Origin: an uncultured Blautia sp.
GTDB lineage: Bacteria; Bacillota; Clostridia; Lachnospirales; Lachnospiraceae
Direction: 5' to 3'
Assembly: GCA_937893675.1 (NCBI GenBank)
Contig: CALBGI010000001.1
Coordinates: 1 to 47,159 of the forward strand
Length of the DNA stretch: 47,159 nucleotides
Shown piece by piece: positions 17,934 to 26,558 of the stretch (its first letter is position 1; every line of letters starts with the position of its first letter). The translations under genes and the position numbers were made by a program. Under the pieces are notes generated by a model that was given only the letters and a program-made list of their open reading frames with translations, ran no database searches and had not been told where the DNA came from.

Positions 17934-18983
17934 TTATTTATCCCCAATGAACGCTTCCAGCTTTTTTATAATACGCCCAAATCTTTCATCGTCTCTCACA
18001 AAATCAAGGCTTTCATCGTTCTCCAGCCCCTGCTTCAGCAGCTGCACAACGCCTTCGCCACCGCCTGCACTGAATTTCATATGCGCATAGAGGGAGCTGT
18101 TCCTAAAGTCCGTAATGCTGTCTATGTTGTCTGCAAATTTTTCCAGAAGAGCCAGCACTTCTTCCCGATCTTTCCGCTCCAGCACCCGGTCAATATCCAC
18201 TGCCAGTTCCTGATAGCGCCCCATTTCCATGAGACGGATAAACGCCTTTTCCTTCTCTGCCAGCATCTCCGCATAAGCCTCGTCGTGCTCCTCCACCGCC
18301 ATGGCATACAGACCGTTAAATCCTCCGGTAATGTCCATATATCCGGCATAGAGCACCTCCTCATAAAGCCGTTTCGCTTCCTCGCTCTCTTTTTTTGCAT
18401 TGCACAGCTTTGCCTGCAGAAGCTTCAGGTTAAAGCTTCTTTTGGGGATACAGCTCAGACACTCCTCTGCCTTTTCAAAGTTGTTGTCCCGCAGGCAGTT
18501 ATGAAAGAACGATACTGCCGCCTCCTGGCGAATCTCCACATTCTGGCTGTGCAAAAGACGGTCGTACAGCTCATACAGTCTTTGCGTATATTGTTCCGCG
18601 TCTTTTACCCCCAGAATCATCCGGTATCCATCCATCATCTGCACCATAAGCATGATCAGCGTCTCGCTGTTGGGATATTCCTGAATCTGCTTCTGTGCCC
18701 AGCTCCAGGCATTGTCAAAGCCCTCCGCCTGCGCAAGCCTTACAAACTCCTCCGCCCGCTGGTTCAGCTCTGCATCCGTCAGCTCGTCTTTGTAGGAAAG
18801 CAGGGTGTCTGTCGTGATTTCCAGAAGCCTTGCAATGGGCGCCAAAAGCGAAACATCCGGCAGGGAAACATTGTTTTCCCACTTGTTCACTGCCGGGGCT
18901 GACACACCAAGACGTCCTGCCATTTCCTCCTGGGTCAATCCCTTTTCTTTTCTGTATTTCCGTATCACTTCTCCGATCTTCAT
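17934..18983 (-). CDS. XRE-family regulator with long helical C-terminal domain
   Basis: 349 aa from the ATG at 18983 (GGGAGG upstream). Residues 1-60 are a Cro/CI helix-turn-helix (IRKYRKEKGLTQEEMAGRLGVSAPAVNKWENNVSLPD). The remaining ~290 residues are Glu/Leu-rich and helical, like a TPR-type regulatory region, with no catalytic motif. Proteins of this layout often sense a peptide or partner protein, but no peptide gene is recognised nearby. The downstream neighbour is the lipoprotein gene and the upstream one dapB; whether it is co-transcribed with either is unclear. Confidence 0.8.
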   Translation of the reverse strand: MKIGEVIRKYRKEKGLTQEEMAGRLGVSAPAVNKWENNVSLPDVSLLAPIARLLEITTDTLLSYKDELTDAELNQRAEEFVRLAQAEGFDNAWSWAQKQIQEYPNSETLIMLMVQMMDGYRMILGVKDAEQYTQRLYELYDRLLHSQNVEIRQEAAVSFFHNCLRDNNFEKAEECLSCIPKRSFNLKLLQAKLCNAKKESEEAKRLYEEVLYAGYMDITGGFNGLYAMAVEEHDEAYAEMLAEKEKAFIRLMEMGRYQELAVDIDRVLERKDREEVLALLEKFADNIDSITDFRNSSLYAHMKFSAGGGEGVVQLLKQGLENDESLDFVRDDERFGRIIKKLEAFIGDK

Positions 18984-19103
18984 AATAAAAAGCCCTCCCG
19001 CTGTATCTGTTTTGTGGTTTCGCATCGGCCTTTGCTTGATTTAAGCATAGCAGATTCCCACACCAGACACAACTGAAGGGCTGTTAAACATTCTTCACTT
19101 TTT

Positions 19104-19862
19104 TTAACCGTCAATCACATCGCTCATATCATACCGCCCCGCAGGCTTACCTGCCAGAAATTTGGCTGCCTCCACAGCGCCCTTTCCGAACACTGCCTTG
19201 GAATGCGCGGTGTGTTTGAACTCGATCACCTCATCCGGGCCTGCAAAAATCACTTCATGCTCGCCCACAATGGTACCGCCTCTGACCGCGGAAATACCGA
19301 TTTCTTTGTCATCGCGCATTTCCCGTCTCTGACTTCTGTCATACACATAATGATACTCGTTATCCATAGCCTCATTTAAGCTGTCCGCAAGAGCCAACGC
19401 GGTTCCGCTGGGCGCATCAAGCTTCAGCCTGTGATGCCGCTCCACGACTTCCATGTCAAATCCAGCTGTGGCCAGCACCTTTGCCGCATCCTTGAGAAGT
19501 TTCAGAAGCGTGTTGATCCCCAGGGACATGTTGGCAGATTTCAGAACTGCTACCTTTTTGGAGGTTTCTTCCACTTTTGCAAGCTGCTCCTCCGTAAGTC
19601 CGGTCGTACACAGAACCACCGGTATCTGCCGTTTCTCGCTGTAGGAAAGCAGTGCATCCACTGCCTTTGCGGAAGAAAAATCTATGATGACATCCGCCTC
19701 AACGTTACACTCTTCTATATTTGTATATACGGGATAGCTGTTTTTGCCGGAATCCGCGATATCAATTCCCGCAACAATCTGTGCCTGGCTGTCTTTTTCC
19801 ACAAGGCCGGAAATCACCTGACCCATATGGCCGTTGCAGCCGTGCATGATGATCTTTACCAT
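19104..19862 (-). CDS. dapB: 4-Hydroxy-tetrahydrodipicolinate reductase
   Basis: 252 aa NAD(P)H-dependent enzyme that reduces the DapA product in lysine/meso-DAP synthesis. Nucleotide loop GCNGHMGQVI (near 8-17), catalytic ERHHRLKLDAPSGTA (His and Lys) and the C-terminal domain with HTAHSKAVFGKGAVEAA are all present. It is the last gene of cobO-like/dapA/dapB, 18 bp after dapA. Confidence 0.97.
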   Translation of the reverse strand: MVKIIMHGCNGHMGQVISGLVEKDSQAQIVAGIDIADSGKNSYPVYTNIEECNVEADVIIDFSSAKAVDALLSYSEKRQIPVVLCTTGLTEEQLAKVEETSKKVAVLKSANMSLGINTLLKLLKDAAKVLATAGFDMEVVERHHRLKLDAPSGTALALADSLNEAMDNEYHYVYDRSQRREMRDDKEIGISAVRGGTIVGEHEVIFAGPDEVIEFKHTAHSKAVFGKGAVEAAKFLAGKPAGRYDMSDVIDG

Positions 19863-19880
19863 TTGTATTCTCCTTCTTCC

Positions 19881-20774
19881 TTACGCAAGCGCAATGCCGG
19901 CGTCTCTCATAGCCTTGGCCAGTTTTTCCTGATTTGCAGGCTCCATCTCGCAAAGAGGCATGCGAAGCGGTCCTACTTCCTTGCCCATAAGGTTGAGGGC
20001 TGTCTTCACCGGAATGGGATTCACCTCGCAGAACAGCGCACTGATCAGCGGGATCATGTCAAGCTGAAGCTTTCTTGCTCCGTCCAGGTCGCCCTCCAGA
20101 TATTTCATTACCATATCGTGGGTCTCTCTGGGCGCCACGTTGGAAAGCACGGAAATCACACCCTGCCCTCCCAGAGAAAGAATGGGAAGCACCTGGTCGT
20201 CATTGCCGGAATACAGCTCTATCGCGCCATCTGCCAGGGACATCATCTTTGCAATCTGGGACAAATCTCCGCTTGCCGCTTTGATACCCACAATATTTTT
20301 TACATTTTTGCACAGAGCCGCTGCTGTCTCCGGCAGGATATTGCAGCCGGTACGGCTTGGCACGTTATAAAGGATGATCGGTGTCTCGGGCACTGCATCG
20401 GCAATCGCCGTATAATGTGCGATCAGCCCCTTCTGTGTTGCCTTGTTATAGTACGGTGTCACCAGAAGAAGGGCATCTGCTCCATAGGATGCCGCCTCCT
20501 TTGACATCATGATTGCTGTCTCCGTACAGTTTGAGCCGGTTCCGGCGATCACGGGAACACGGCCTGCGGTTTTATCAATGGCAAACTTAATGGTTTTCAG
20601 GTGCTCTCCATGCGTCATGGTTGAAGATTCGCCTGTAGTTCCGCAGATAATGATCGCATCTGTACTGTTTGCGATCTGGTACTCGATCAGCTCCTCCAAT
20701 TTGTCATAATTGATGCTTCCATCCTCATGCATGGGAGTTACGATCGCAACGCCTGCTCCTTTAAAAACTGCCAT
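19881..20774 (-). CDS. dapA: 4-Hydroxy-tetrahydrodipicolinate synthase
   Basis: 297 aa barrel enzyme that condenses pyruvate with aspartate semialdehyde. Schiff-base Lys165 lies in GIKAASGD; Tyr136 in ILYNVPSRTG and the CGTTGES loop (44-50) complete the active site. It starts 16 bp after the cobO-like gene and ends 18 bp before dapB, so the three are almost certainly one operon. No lysine riboswitch is visible in the short leader upstream of the operon. Confidence 0.97.
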   Translation of the reverse strand: MAVFKGAGVAIVTPMHEDGSINYDKLEELIEYQIANSTDAIIICGTTGESSTMTHGEHLKTIKFAIDKTAGRVPVIAGTGSNCTETAIMMSKEAASYGADALLLVTPYYNKATQKGLIAHYTAIADAVPETPIILYNVPSRTGCNILPETAAALCKNVKNIVGIKAASGDLSQIAKMMSLADGAIELYSGNDDQVLPILSLGGQGVISVLSNVAPRETHDMVMKYLEGDLDGARKLQLDMIPLISALFCEVNPIPVKTALNLMGKEVGPLRMPLCEMEPANQEKLAKAMRDAGIALA

Positions 20775-20790
20775 GGTTCTTCCTCCTTGT

Positions 20791-21291
20791 TTATCTTTCT
20801 TCCTGATCTTCTGTGGTAATGGTTGTCACACTGTCCGCATAGGCTTTCAGCCCTTCCGGCAGGTGGCTGCCCGTCATTACAATATGCATATTCTCGTCTT
20901 TCAGTTTCAGAATCTCTTCGATGGTCTCTTCCGTGGTGATATCACAGTCCAGAAGTCCCAGAATCTCGTCCAGCAGAAGAAAATCGCATTCCTGTGTTGC
21001 CACTACCTTCCTGGCAAAATTCAGGCCGTTGAGGATGTTGCGTTTTTCTTCTTCCTGCTCCTGCTCTGTCAGCTCTCTGTAGCAGGTTCCCAGCTTCTCA
21101 AAACGAAAAATCTTGATGTCCAGGTCCGAGAGCGTCTCCAGAAAGTCAAATCCGCGGCCTTCCCGTCCTTTCAGGAACTGGATGATGATCACACTTTTGC
21201 CCTGTGCAGCTGCCTTTAAGCTCTGTCCCATGGCGAGCGTGGTTTTTCCCCTGCCGCTTCCACAGTAAACCTCTGTCAATTCTTTTTCCAT
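20791..21291 (-). CDS. CobO/CobA-type corrinoid adenosyltransferase family protein
   Basis: 166 aa. P-loop GSGRGKTT (11-18), IIIQFLKGREGRG and LLLDEILGLLD match the PF02572 family, which transfers adenosyl from ATP to the cobalt of corrinoids. It is a little shorter than typical CobO (about 175-200 aa), and the P-loop has Arg where Lys is common (GNGKGKTT). It is the first gene of an operon with dapA and dapB. No cobalamin genes are adjacent and no B12 riboswitch is visible, so a standard salvage role is likely but not shown by context. Confidence 0.85.
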   Translation of the reverse strand: MEKELTEVYCGSGRGKTTLAMGQSLKAAAQGKSVIIIQFLKGREGRGFDFLETLSDLDIKIFRFEKLGTCYRELTEQEQEEEKRNILNGLNFARKVVATQECDFLLLDEILGLLDCDITTEETIEEILKLKDENMHIVMTGSHLPEGLKAYADSVTTITTEDQEER

Positions 21292-21351
21292 TCTAATTCC
21301 TCTTTATGTTGTCAAACACTCTACATTTCTATATTGTTTTTGAATACGCTT

Positions 21352-21380
21352 ATCTTACCTCACATTGGGAAGAATTGCAA
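21352..21380 (-). promoter_or_regulatory. Promoter of the cobO-like/dapA/dapB operon
   Basis: On the minus strand: TTGCAA (21380-21375), 17 bp, TAAGAT (21357-21352). The resulting leader is about 50 nt. Confidence 0.55.
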
Positions 21381-21404
21381 GCTTTAGCTCTCATGTGCGC
21401 ACCT

Positions 21405-22031
21405 TTATTCGATATATTCCAGCTTGCTGACCGATATCTCATAGGCGGTTCTTTTTTCTGTTTCATTTTCCCCGATGCGTTTCATATACTCGCGGCTCTG
21501 TATTCTCCCCCAGATGAGAATGTGTCCGCCCACCTCAAAGGCTGACGCATAGCGGGCATTTCTTCCCCAGCAGATACAGGGTATGTAGTCTGATTTTCCG
21601 TATGGTCTGTTCACTGCCATGAGAAGATCTGCGATTTCTCTGCCAAGAGGTGTCTTCCGGTAAACCGGCGGCTTACAGATATATCCGTCCAGAAATATCT
21701 GATTCACCGGTATGGAGTCGTCTTCTTCCTCCACAAACCGGAGCTCTCTGGCAAAAACAGAAAGCACCAGCCGATTTCGTTTTTCTTCGTGGCGGTTATA
21801 AGAACGGAATTGTCCGTGAATTTCAATATATTCCCCCACATAATCCTGTGTGACATCAACCAGCCGCTCGGAAACCATAACCGGAATCCGATCCTCAGAA
21901 TCACTCAGCCTTTTCACCAGAAGCTCTGTTGTGTAGAAGCCCTCTCCAAAAACCTGGTGACTGAACGTGAACCCCGCGTCGATTTTCCCCATGATCGAAA
22001 CCTGGTTGTTTTCAATAATTTTATCTGCCAT
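21405..22031 (-). CDS. SSB-like OB-fold protein (two OB modules)
   Basis: 208 aa from the ATG at 22031 (AAGGAG about 9 nt upstream). Two consecutive single-strand-binding-type OB segments can be seen: residues about 10-100 (QVSIMGKIDAGFTFSHQVFGEGFYTTELLV) and about 108-205 (NQIFLDGYICKPPVYRKTPLGREIADLLMAV, then YIPCICWGRNA). The second closely follows the SSB pattern. It lacks the acidic C-terminal tip of replicative SSB. Similar proteins are annotated as single-stranded DNA-binding proteins in clostridia, and the role is unknown. It is divergent from typA. Confidence 0.75.
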   Translation of the reverse strand: MADKIIENNQVSIMGKIDAGFTFSHQVFGEGFYTTELLVKRLSDSEDRIPVMVSERLVDVTQDYVGEYIEIHGQFRSYNRHEEKRNRLVLSVFARELRFVEEEDDSIPVNQIFLDGYICKPPVYRKTPLGREIADLLMAVNRPYGKSDYIPCICWGRNARYASAFEVGGHILIWGRIQSREYMKRIGENETEKRTAYEISVSKLEYIE

Positions 22032-22129
22032 GATGTGTTCTCCTTCCTCTTTGGGTATTTTGTCTATACTATATCTATGTGACCTGTCCACCTTTTAGAA
22101 CCGGATTTTTGAATTTTTTTTATTTCATC

Positions 22130-22157
22130 TTGTAATCTCGGGGAAATGTGGTAAACT
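22130..22157 (+). promoter_or_regulatory. Promoter of typA
   Basis: TTGTAA (22130-22135), 16 bp, TAAACT (22152-22157) with a TGG extension before the -10. Confidence 0.5.
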
Positions 22158-22214
22158 TTGACTTTGAAAAGGAAATGCAGAAAACACTTTAATATAGAAA
22201 GGATTTTTAAGTAT

Positions 22215-24047
22215 ATGAAGACAAAACGTGAAGATGTCCGCAATGTTGCCATCATTGCACACGTAGACCACGGCAAAACCACTCTGGTGGATCAGCTTCT
22301 GAAGCAGAGCGGTGTATTCCGCGAAAATCAGGAGGTTCAGGAGCGTGTCATGGATTCCAATGACATTGAGAGGGAACGTGGCATTACCATTCTGTCCAAA
22401 AACACCGCCGTACACTACAAGGGCGTAAAGATCAACATCATCGACACCCCCGGACATGCCGATTTCGGCGGAGAAGTGGAGCGTGTCCTCAAAATGGTGG
22501 ACGGCGTTATCCTTTTGGTAGACGCCTTTGAGGGCGCTATGCCCCAGACAAAATTTGTGCTGAAAAAAGCTCTGGAGCTGGATCTGCACGTCATTGTCTG
22601 CATTAACAAAATCGACCGGCCCGAGGCTCGCCCCAACGAAGTCATCGACGAGGTTCTGGAACTTCTCATGGATCTGGAGGCATCGGATGAGCAGCTTGAC
22701 TGTCCCTTCCTTTACGCTTCCGCCAAGGCCGGACATGCGGTCCTTGATTTGGCTGACACCCCGGAAAATATGGCGCCGCTTTTTGAGACGATCTTAAAAT
22801 ATATTCCTGCACCCCAGGGCGATCTGGAGGCAGACACCCAGGTACTCATCAGCACCATTGATTACAACGAATATGTGGGCCGTATCGGCGTCGGAAAAGT
22901 GGAAAACGGAAAAATCGCCGTAAACCAGGAGCTGACGCTTCTTAACCACCACGACCTCTCCAAACGCCAGAAAGTAAAGATCAGCAAGCTCTACGAGTTT
23001 GACGGTCTGAACAAGGTAGAAGTAAAGGAAGCTTCTGTCGGCTCCATTGTTGCTGTTTCCGGCATCTCCGAAATCCACATCGGAGACACCCTCTGCGGCG
23101 GCGATCAGCCGGAGGCCATTCCTTTTCAGAAAATTTCCGAGCCCACTATTGCCATGAACTTCCTGGTAAACGACAGTCCCCTGGCTGGTCAGGAAGGCAA
23201 GTATATCACCTCCCGTCATCTGCGCGACCGCCTCTATCGGGAGCTGAATACGGATGTGAGCCTTCGCGTGGAAGACACGGAAACCACCGAATGTTTCAAG
23301 GTTTCCGGACGCGGAGAGCTTCATCTCTCCGTGCTCATTGAAAACATGCGCCGTGAGGGCTATGAGTTCGCAGTAAGCAAACCCGAGGTTCTCTACCGGT
23401 ACGACGAGCGTGACAAAAAGCTTGAGCCCATGGAGATCGCCTATGTGGATGTGCCGGAGGAATTTTCCGGAACCGTGATCCAGAAGCTCAGCGAGCGCAA
23501 GGGCGAGCTGCAGGGCATGAGCACCGCAAGCGACGGCTCTGTGCGCCTGGAATTCCACATTCCCTCCCGCGGGCTGATCGGCTTCCGCGGCGAATTCCTC
23601 ACCTCCACCAAGGGAACCGGCATCATCAACACCATGTTTGACGGCTATGCTCCCTACAAGGGCGATTTCCAGTACCGTAAGCAGGGCTCCCTCATCGCTT
23701 TTGAGGCAGGCGAGGCAGTTACCTATGGTCTGTTTTCTGCCCAGGAGCGCGGCACCCTGTTCGTAGGCCCCGGAGAAAAAGTTTATTCCGGTATGGTGAT
23801 CGGTCAGAACGGAAAAACCGAAGATATCGAGCTCAATGTCTGCAAAACCAAACACCTGACCAATACCCGTTCCTCCTCTGCCGATGAGGCGCTGAAGCTC
23901 ACCCCGCCCAGGATTTTAAGTCTGGAGCAGGCGATTGAATTTATCGACCAGGATGAGCTTCTGGAGATCACCCCCAAGAGTCTCCGCATCCGCAAACGGA
24001 TTTTGGATCCGAGAGAAAGAAAAAGAGCTGCTTTTCGGAAGCAGTGA
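22215..24047 (+). CDS. typA: Ribosome-associated translational GTPase TypA/BipA
   Basis: 610 aa from the ATG at 22215 (AAAGGA upstream). It has an EF-G-like G domain: AHVDHGKTT (15-23), RERGITILSKNTA (switch I), DTPGHADFGGEV, NKIDRPEARP. It also has domain II and the BipA-specific C-terminal domain (RGTLFVGPGEKVYSGMVIG, then NTRSSSADEALKLTPP). It aids 50S assembly and cold or stress adaptation in other bacteria. A strong terminator follows. Confidence 0.97.
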   Translation: MKTKREDVRNVAIIAHVDHGKTTLVDQLLKQSGVFRENQEVQERVMDSNDIERERGITILSKNTAVHYKGVKINIIDTPGHADFGGEVERVLKMVDGVILLVDAFEGAMPQTKFVLKKALELDLHVIVCINKIDRPEARPNEVIDEVLELLMDLEASDEQLDCPFLYASAKAGHAVLDLADTPENMAPLFETILKYIPAPQGDLEADTQVLISTIDYNEYVGRIGVGKVENGKIAVNQELTLLNHHDLSKRQKVKISKLYEFDGLNKVEVKEASVGSIVAVSGISEIHIGDTLCGGDQPEAIPFQKISEPTIAMNFLVNDSPLAGQEGKYITSRHLRDRLYRELNTDVSLRVEDTETTECFKVSGRGELHLSVLIENMRREGYEFAVSKPEVLYRYDERDKKLEPMEIAYVDVPEEFSGTVIQKLSERKGELQGMSTASDGSVRLEFHIPSRGLIGFRGEFLTSTKGTGIINTMFDGYAPYKGDFQYRKQGSLIAFEAGEAVTYGLFSAQERGTLFVGPGEKVYSGMVIGQNGKTEDIELNVCKTKHLTNTRSSSADEALKLTPPRILSLEQAIEFIDQDELLEITPKSLRIRKRILDPRERKRAAFRKQ

Positions 24048-24080
24048 TAAACTCATTGCAAGTCACTTCCCAATTGCACC

Positions 24081-24129
24081 AAAAACAGTAGGTTGTCCGG
24101 AACCTTTCCGGAGCACCTGCTGTTTTTTT
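24081..24129 (+). terminator. Terminator of typA
   Basis: AAAAACAG-AGGT (24081-24093) pairs with ACCT-CTGTTTTT (24115-24127), with inner CCGGAA/TTCCGG, ending in a seven-T run. Confidence 0.85.
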
Positions 24130-24226
24130 CGTATTTACAGCCCCTTGGCTCCATTTTCTTTTTTAGTGCGCAGAACATCCGGCAAAATCCCCAAATGCAG
24201 TTTCTCTTTTTCCACACGCAAGTCTA

Positions 24227-24255
24227 TTGACAAGTTTACTTTGCAATATTATACT
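24227..24255 (+). promoter_or_regulatory. Strong promoter of the small HTH/DUF6442 unit
   Basis: TTGACA (24227-24232), 17 bp, TATACT (24250-24255). Confidence 0.75.
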
Positions 24256-24315
24256 CATGATAACAACAAGAAAACTTGGCATATTTGTACCATATACACG
24301 AAGGGAGGCAGCGAT

Positions 24316-24522
24316 TTGGAAGAGGCACTGATTTTAAAAAACCGGCTGAAGGATGCCCGGACAGACCAAAAACTTTCCCAGGCACAGCTGGCGCAAATGG
24401 TGGGCGTTTCCCGCAACACGATCAGTTCCATCGAAACCGGACAGTTCAATCCCACTGCCAAGCTGGCACTGCTTCTGTGCATCGCGCTGGAAAAAAAATT
24501 CGAAGATTTATTTTATTTTTAA
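24316..24522 (+). CDS. Small XRE/Cro-type regulator with TTG start
   Basis: 68 aa beginning at TTG 24316, with AAGGGAGG 7 nt upstream; no ATG fits. Nearly the whole protein is one helix-turn-helix domain: LKDARTDQKLSQAQLAQMVG and VSRNTISSIETGQFNPTAK, ending FEDLFYF. Such minimal Cro-like proteins usually sit ahead of a small membrane protein they help control. That fits here, since a DUF6442-type gene starts 46 bp downstream under the same promoter. Confidence 0.85.
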   Translation: MEEALILKNRLKDARTDQKLSQAQLAQMVGVSRNTISSIETGQFNPTAKLALLLCIALEKKFEDLFYF

Positions 24523-24568
24523 CTGTATCTTACAGAAACGCTTTCCGCAAAGAAAGGAGCTGTGATCT

Positions 24569-24889
24569 ATGGATCGAGAAGAAATTTTGAAAAAAGCCCA
24601 GTCCGCCAACCCTGGCCGCCCGGATGAAATGGAACTGCAGATCCTCCAAACCGGCAGCCGTTTCGGCATGGGGATCGGAATGCTGGTCTGCGTGGTTCTC
24701 ATGTTTGTAAAGATGGCAGCTGACCAGCCTTGGTCTGATGTATACGCAATCTACTGCGCCATGGTTGCCGCACAGTGGGGATATAAATATTTTCGCCTGC
24801 GTCAGCGGCCAGACCTTATAAACACTGTCCTCTGGACATTGGTAGCCCTCATTCTTCTCGGCGGCTATCTCTATGTCATGCTGCGCTGA
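24569..24889 (+). CDS. Small three-helix membrane protein (DUF6442-like)
   Basis: 106 aa with three hydrophobic helices: about 36-50 (MGIGMLVCVVLMFVKMAA), about 55-72, and about 86-105 (WTLVALILLGGYLYVML). An acidic cytosolic N terminus (MDREEILKKAQSANPGRPDEME) precedes them. This pattern matches DUF6442 proteins, typically encoded next to a small HTH regulator. Function unknown. It is co-transcribed with the preceding HTH gene. Confidence 0.7.
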   Translation: MDREEILKKAQSANPGRPDEMELQILQTGSRFGMGIGMLVCVVLMFVKMAADQPWSDVYAIYCAMVAAQWGYKYFRLRQRPDLINTVLWTLVALILLGGYLYVMLR

Positions 24890-24924
24890 ACCCCTCTGTT
24901 TTGGGAAATGTTAATTCCCGTTGC

Positions 24925-24953
24925 TTGTATCTTTGCCTTCAAAAATCTATGAT
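24925..24953 (+). promoter_or_regulatory. Promoter of the HTH-SdpI-like gene
   Basis: TTGTAT (24925-24930), 17 bp, TATGAT (24948-24953). Confidence 0.5.
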
Positions 24954-24997
24954 GTAAGTATCCCAAACGGAAATTTCACAGAAAGGCAGGCAGCAAA

Positions 24998-25882
24998 ATG
25001 CTTCGCGACAACATCAAAAAATTCAGAAATGCCAAAAACATGAGCCAGGAGGAGCTGGCCGTTCATCTTCATGTGGTCAGACAGACCATCTCCAAATGGG
25101 AAAAGGGCTTGTCCGTCCCTGACGCAGAGGTTCTCATTCATATGGCTCAGGTTCTGGAGGTGCCGGTAAGCGCGCTTCTCGACGTAGAAATCCCCAACAC
25201 AGAGACGGCGGATCTTACAAAAGAACTGGAACGGCTCAACCAGGAGCTTTCCGAGGCCAATCAGCGCGCCGCGCTCCTTCATCGGGCAGATGGAAAACGG
25301 AACCTGATTCTCTTTCTCTCGTTTCTGTCCATGCTCGTCAGCCTGGCTGCAGAAAAAGAAATCATTTCTGTTCTTCTTTCCGGTCTCTGCATACTGGCCT
25401 GCCTTTTTATCCTGTACCGCAACCTTGCCCTGCTCACTGCCGTCACAAGCGATGATCTGAAGCCCCTCCACACACTCCGGACAGCCACGCTCTTTAACGG
25501 CGCACTTCTCCTCGTCTGCATGGCAATGGCGGTTTTAACTGGTCTTGATATTCTTACACTGTCAGAAAACCAGGAAAAAATATTCGCCATGCTCTTGATA
25601 TCCGGCATCATTTTATTTTCCGGAATGATTTCCCCCAGGCTCCCCTTTACCCGTCACACCGGACTGCGGCTGCCCTGGACGATACGGGACGAAGATACCT
25701 GGAATCTCGCTCACAAAATCATCGGCTTTACATCGGTTCCCATTGTGCTTCTCTATCTGTCTGCCGCATGGACAATTCCGGATTTTGAGACAGTCAGCGC
25801 TGCCGCTGTACTCACCTGGATCGGAATTCCCGGACTGGTTTCCTTTCTCTATTACTGGAAAAAAGTCCACGGACGACGATAA
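24998..25882 (+). CDS. Membrane-anchored XRE regulator with SdpI-like C-terminus
   Basis: 294 aa. Residues 1-65 are a Cro/CI HTH (IKKFRNAKNMSQEELAVHLH, VVRQTISKWEKGLSVPDAE). A short coiled coil (about 70-95) follows, then about six membrane helices. The segment FTRHTGLRLPWTIRDEDTWN, followed by AHKIIGF, is the SdpI signature; SdpI is the Bacillus immunity/signalling protein for the SdpC toxin. The fused layout suggests a membrane-held regulator, but no toxin gene is seen. AAAGG precedes the ATG. Confidence 0.8.
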   Translation: MLRDNIKKFRNAKNMSQEELAVHLHVVRQTISKWEKGLSVPDAEVLIHMAQVLEVPVSALLDVEIPNTETADLTKELERLNQELSEANQRAALLHRADGKRNLILFLSFLSMLVSLAAEKEIISVLLSGLCILACLFILYRNLALLTAVTSDDLKPLHTLRTATLFNGALLLVCMAMAVLTGLDILTLSENQEKIFAMLLISGIILFSGMISPRLPFTRHTGLRLPWTIRDEDTWNLAHKIIGFTSVPIVLLYLSAAWTIPDFETVSAAAVLTWIGIPGLVSFLYYWKKVHGRR

Positions 25883-25948
25883 ATCTCCATCCGAAGTATG
25901 GAAATCTCTGTATACCGAAATCTTCTGCATCAAGAAAGGAATTTTTCT

Positions 25949-26500
25949 ATGGACACACTAAAAAAACAAATTACCTTTATTCAGGAAACCGAAGGACTCA
26001 AATCCGTCCTGCGGGAGGCATGGACTGCTGCCGGCCGCCCGGAAAGCACGGCAGAGCATTCCTGGAGGCTGGCTCTTCTGGCAGGGCTTCTGGCTCCATC
26101 CTTTGACGTAAACACCGAAAAAGTACTGATGATGTGTCTCATTCACGATTTGGGCGAGCGCTACATGGGCGATATTTCCGCCACCAAGAATACAGATGAA
26201 CACGCAAAACACGCTGCGGAGGAGCAGGATATCAAAAAGCTTCTCTCCCTGCTTCCCAAAGAACAGGCGCAATCGCTCCTGGCTCTCTGGAAAGAATACA
26301 ATGCCAACGAGACTCCGGAGGCACAGCTTGTCAAGGCTCTCGATAAAGCCGAAACGATCCTGCAGCACAACCAGGGAAAGAATCCTCCTGATTTTGATTA
26401 TGCCTTTAATCTGGAATATGGAAAATCCTATTTTCAGCATCATCCACTGCTGCAGGAACTGCGGCAGATGCTGGACGCAGAAACCCGCACCCATATTTGA
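25949..26500 (+). CDS. HD-domain phosphohydrolase (YfbR/HDDC2-like 5'-nucleotidase family)
   Basis: 183 aa from the ATG at 25949 (AAAGGA 8 nt upstream; an in-frame upstream ATG has no such site). Metal ligands: His37 in AEHSWRLALLA, HD at 66-67 in LIHDLGE, and a distal Asp in ALDKAETILQH. This order fits PF13023 HD_3 proteins, which dephosphorylate (deoxy)nucleoside monophosphates. It is 66 bp downstream of the HTH-SdpI-like gene on the same strand. Confidence 0.82.
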   Translation: MDTLKKQITFIQETEGLKSVLREAWTAAGRPESTAEHSWRLALLAGLLAPSFDVNTEKVLMMCLIHDLGERYMGDISATKNTDEHAKHAAEEQDIKKLLSLLPKEQAQSLLALWKEYNANETPEAQLVKALDKAETILQHNQGKNPPDFDYAFNLEYGKSYFQHHPLLQELRQMLDAETRTHI

Positions 26501-26526
26501 TCTCTCTGTTCCTGTGCACAAAATGA

Positions 26527-26546
26527 GCGGCCGGTTATCCGGCCGC
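26527..26546. terminator. Perfect 8-bp GC hairpin between converging genes
   Basis: GCGGCCGG-TTAT-CCGGCCGC. On the minus strand it is followed by TCATTTTG, suiting the leftward gene at 26559-26894. It could also stop the HD gene. Confidence 0.6.
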
Positions 26547-26558
26547 CCACATAATTCT

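Noticed and set aside
21292..21404. Lysine or cobalamin riboswitch upstream of cobO-like/dapA/dapB
   Set aside because: The leader is only about 50 nt after the predicted promoter and shows no such fold.
22794..23855. 353-codon open frame antisense to typA
   Set aside because: Shadow of typA codon use; composition (His/Gly/Val-rich) is not protein-like and there is no start signal.
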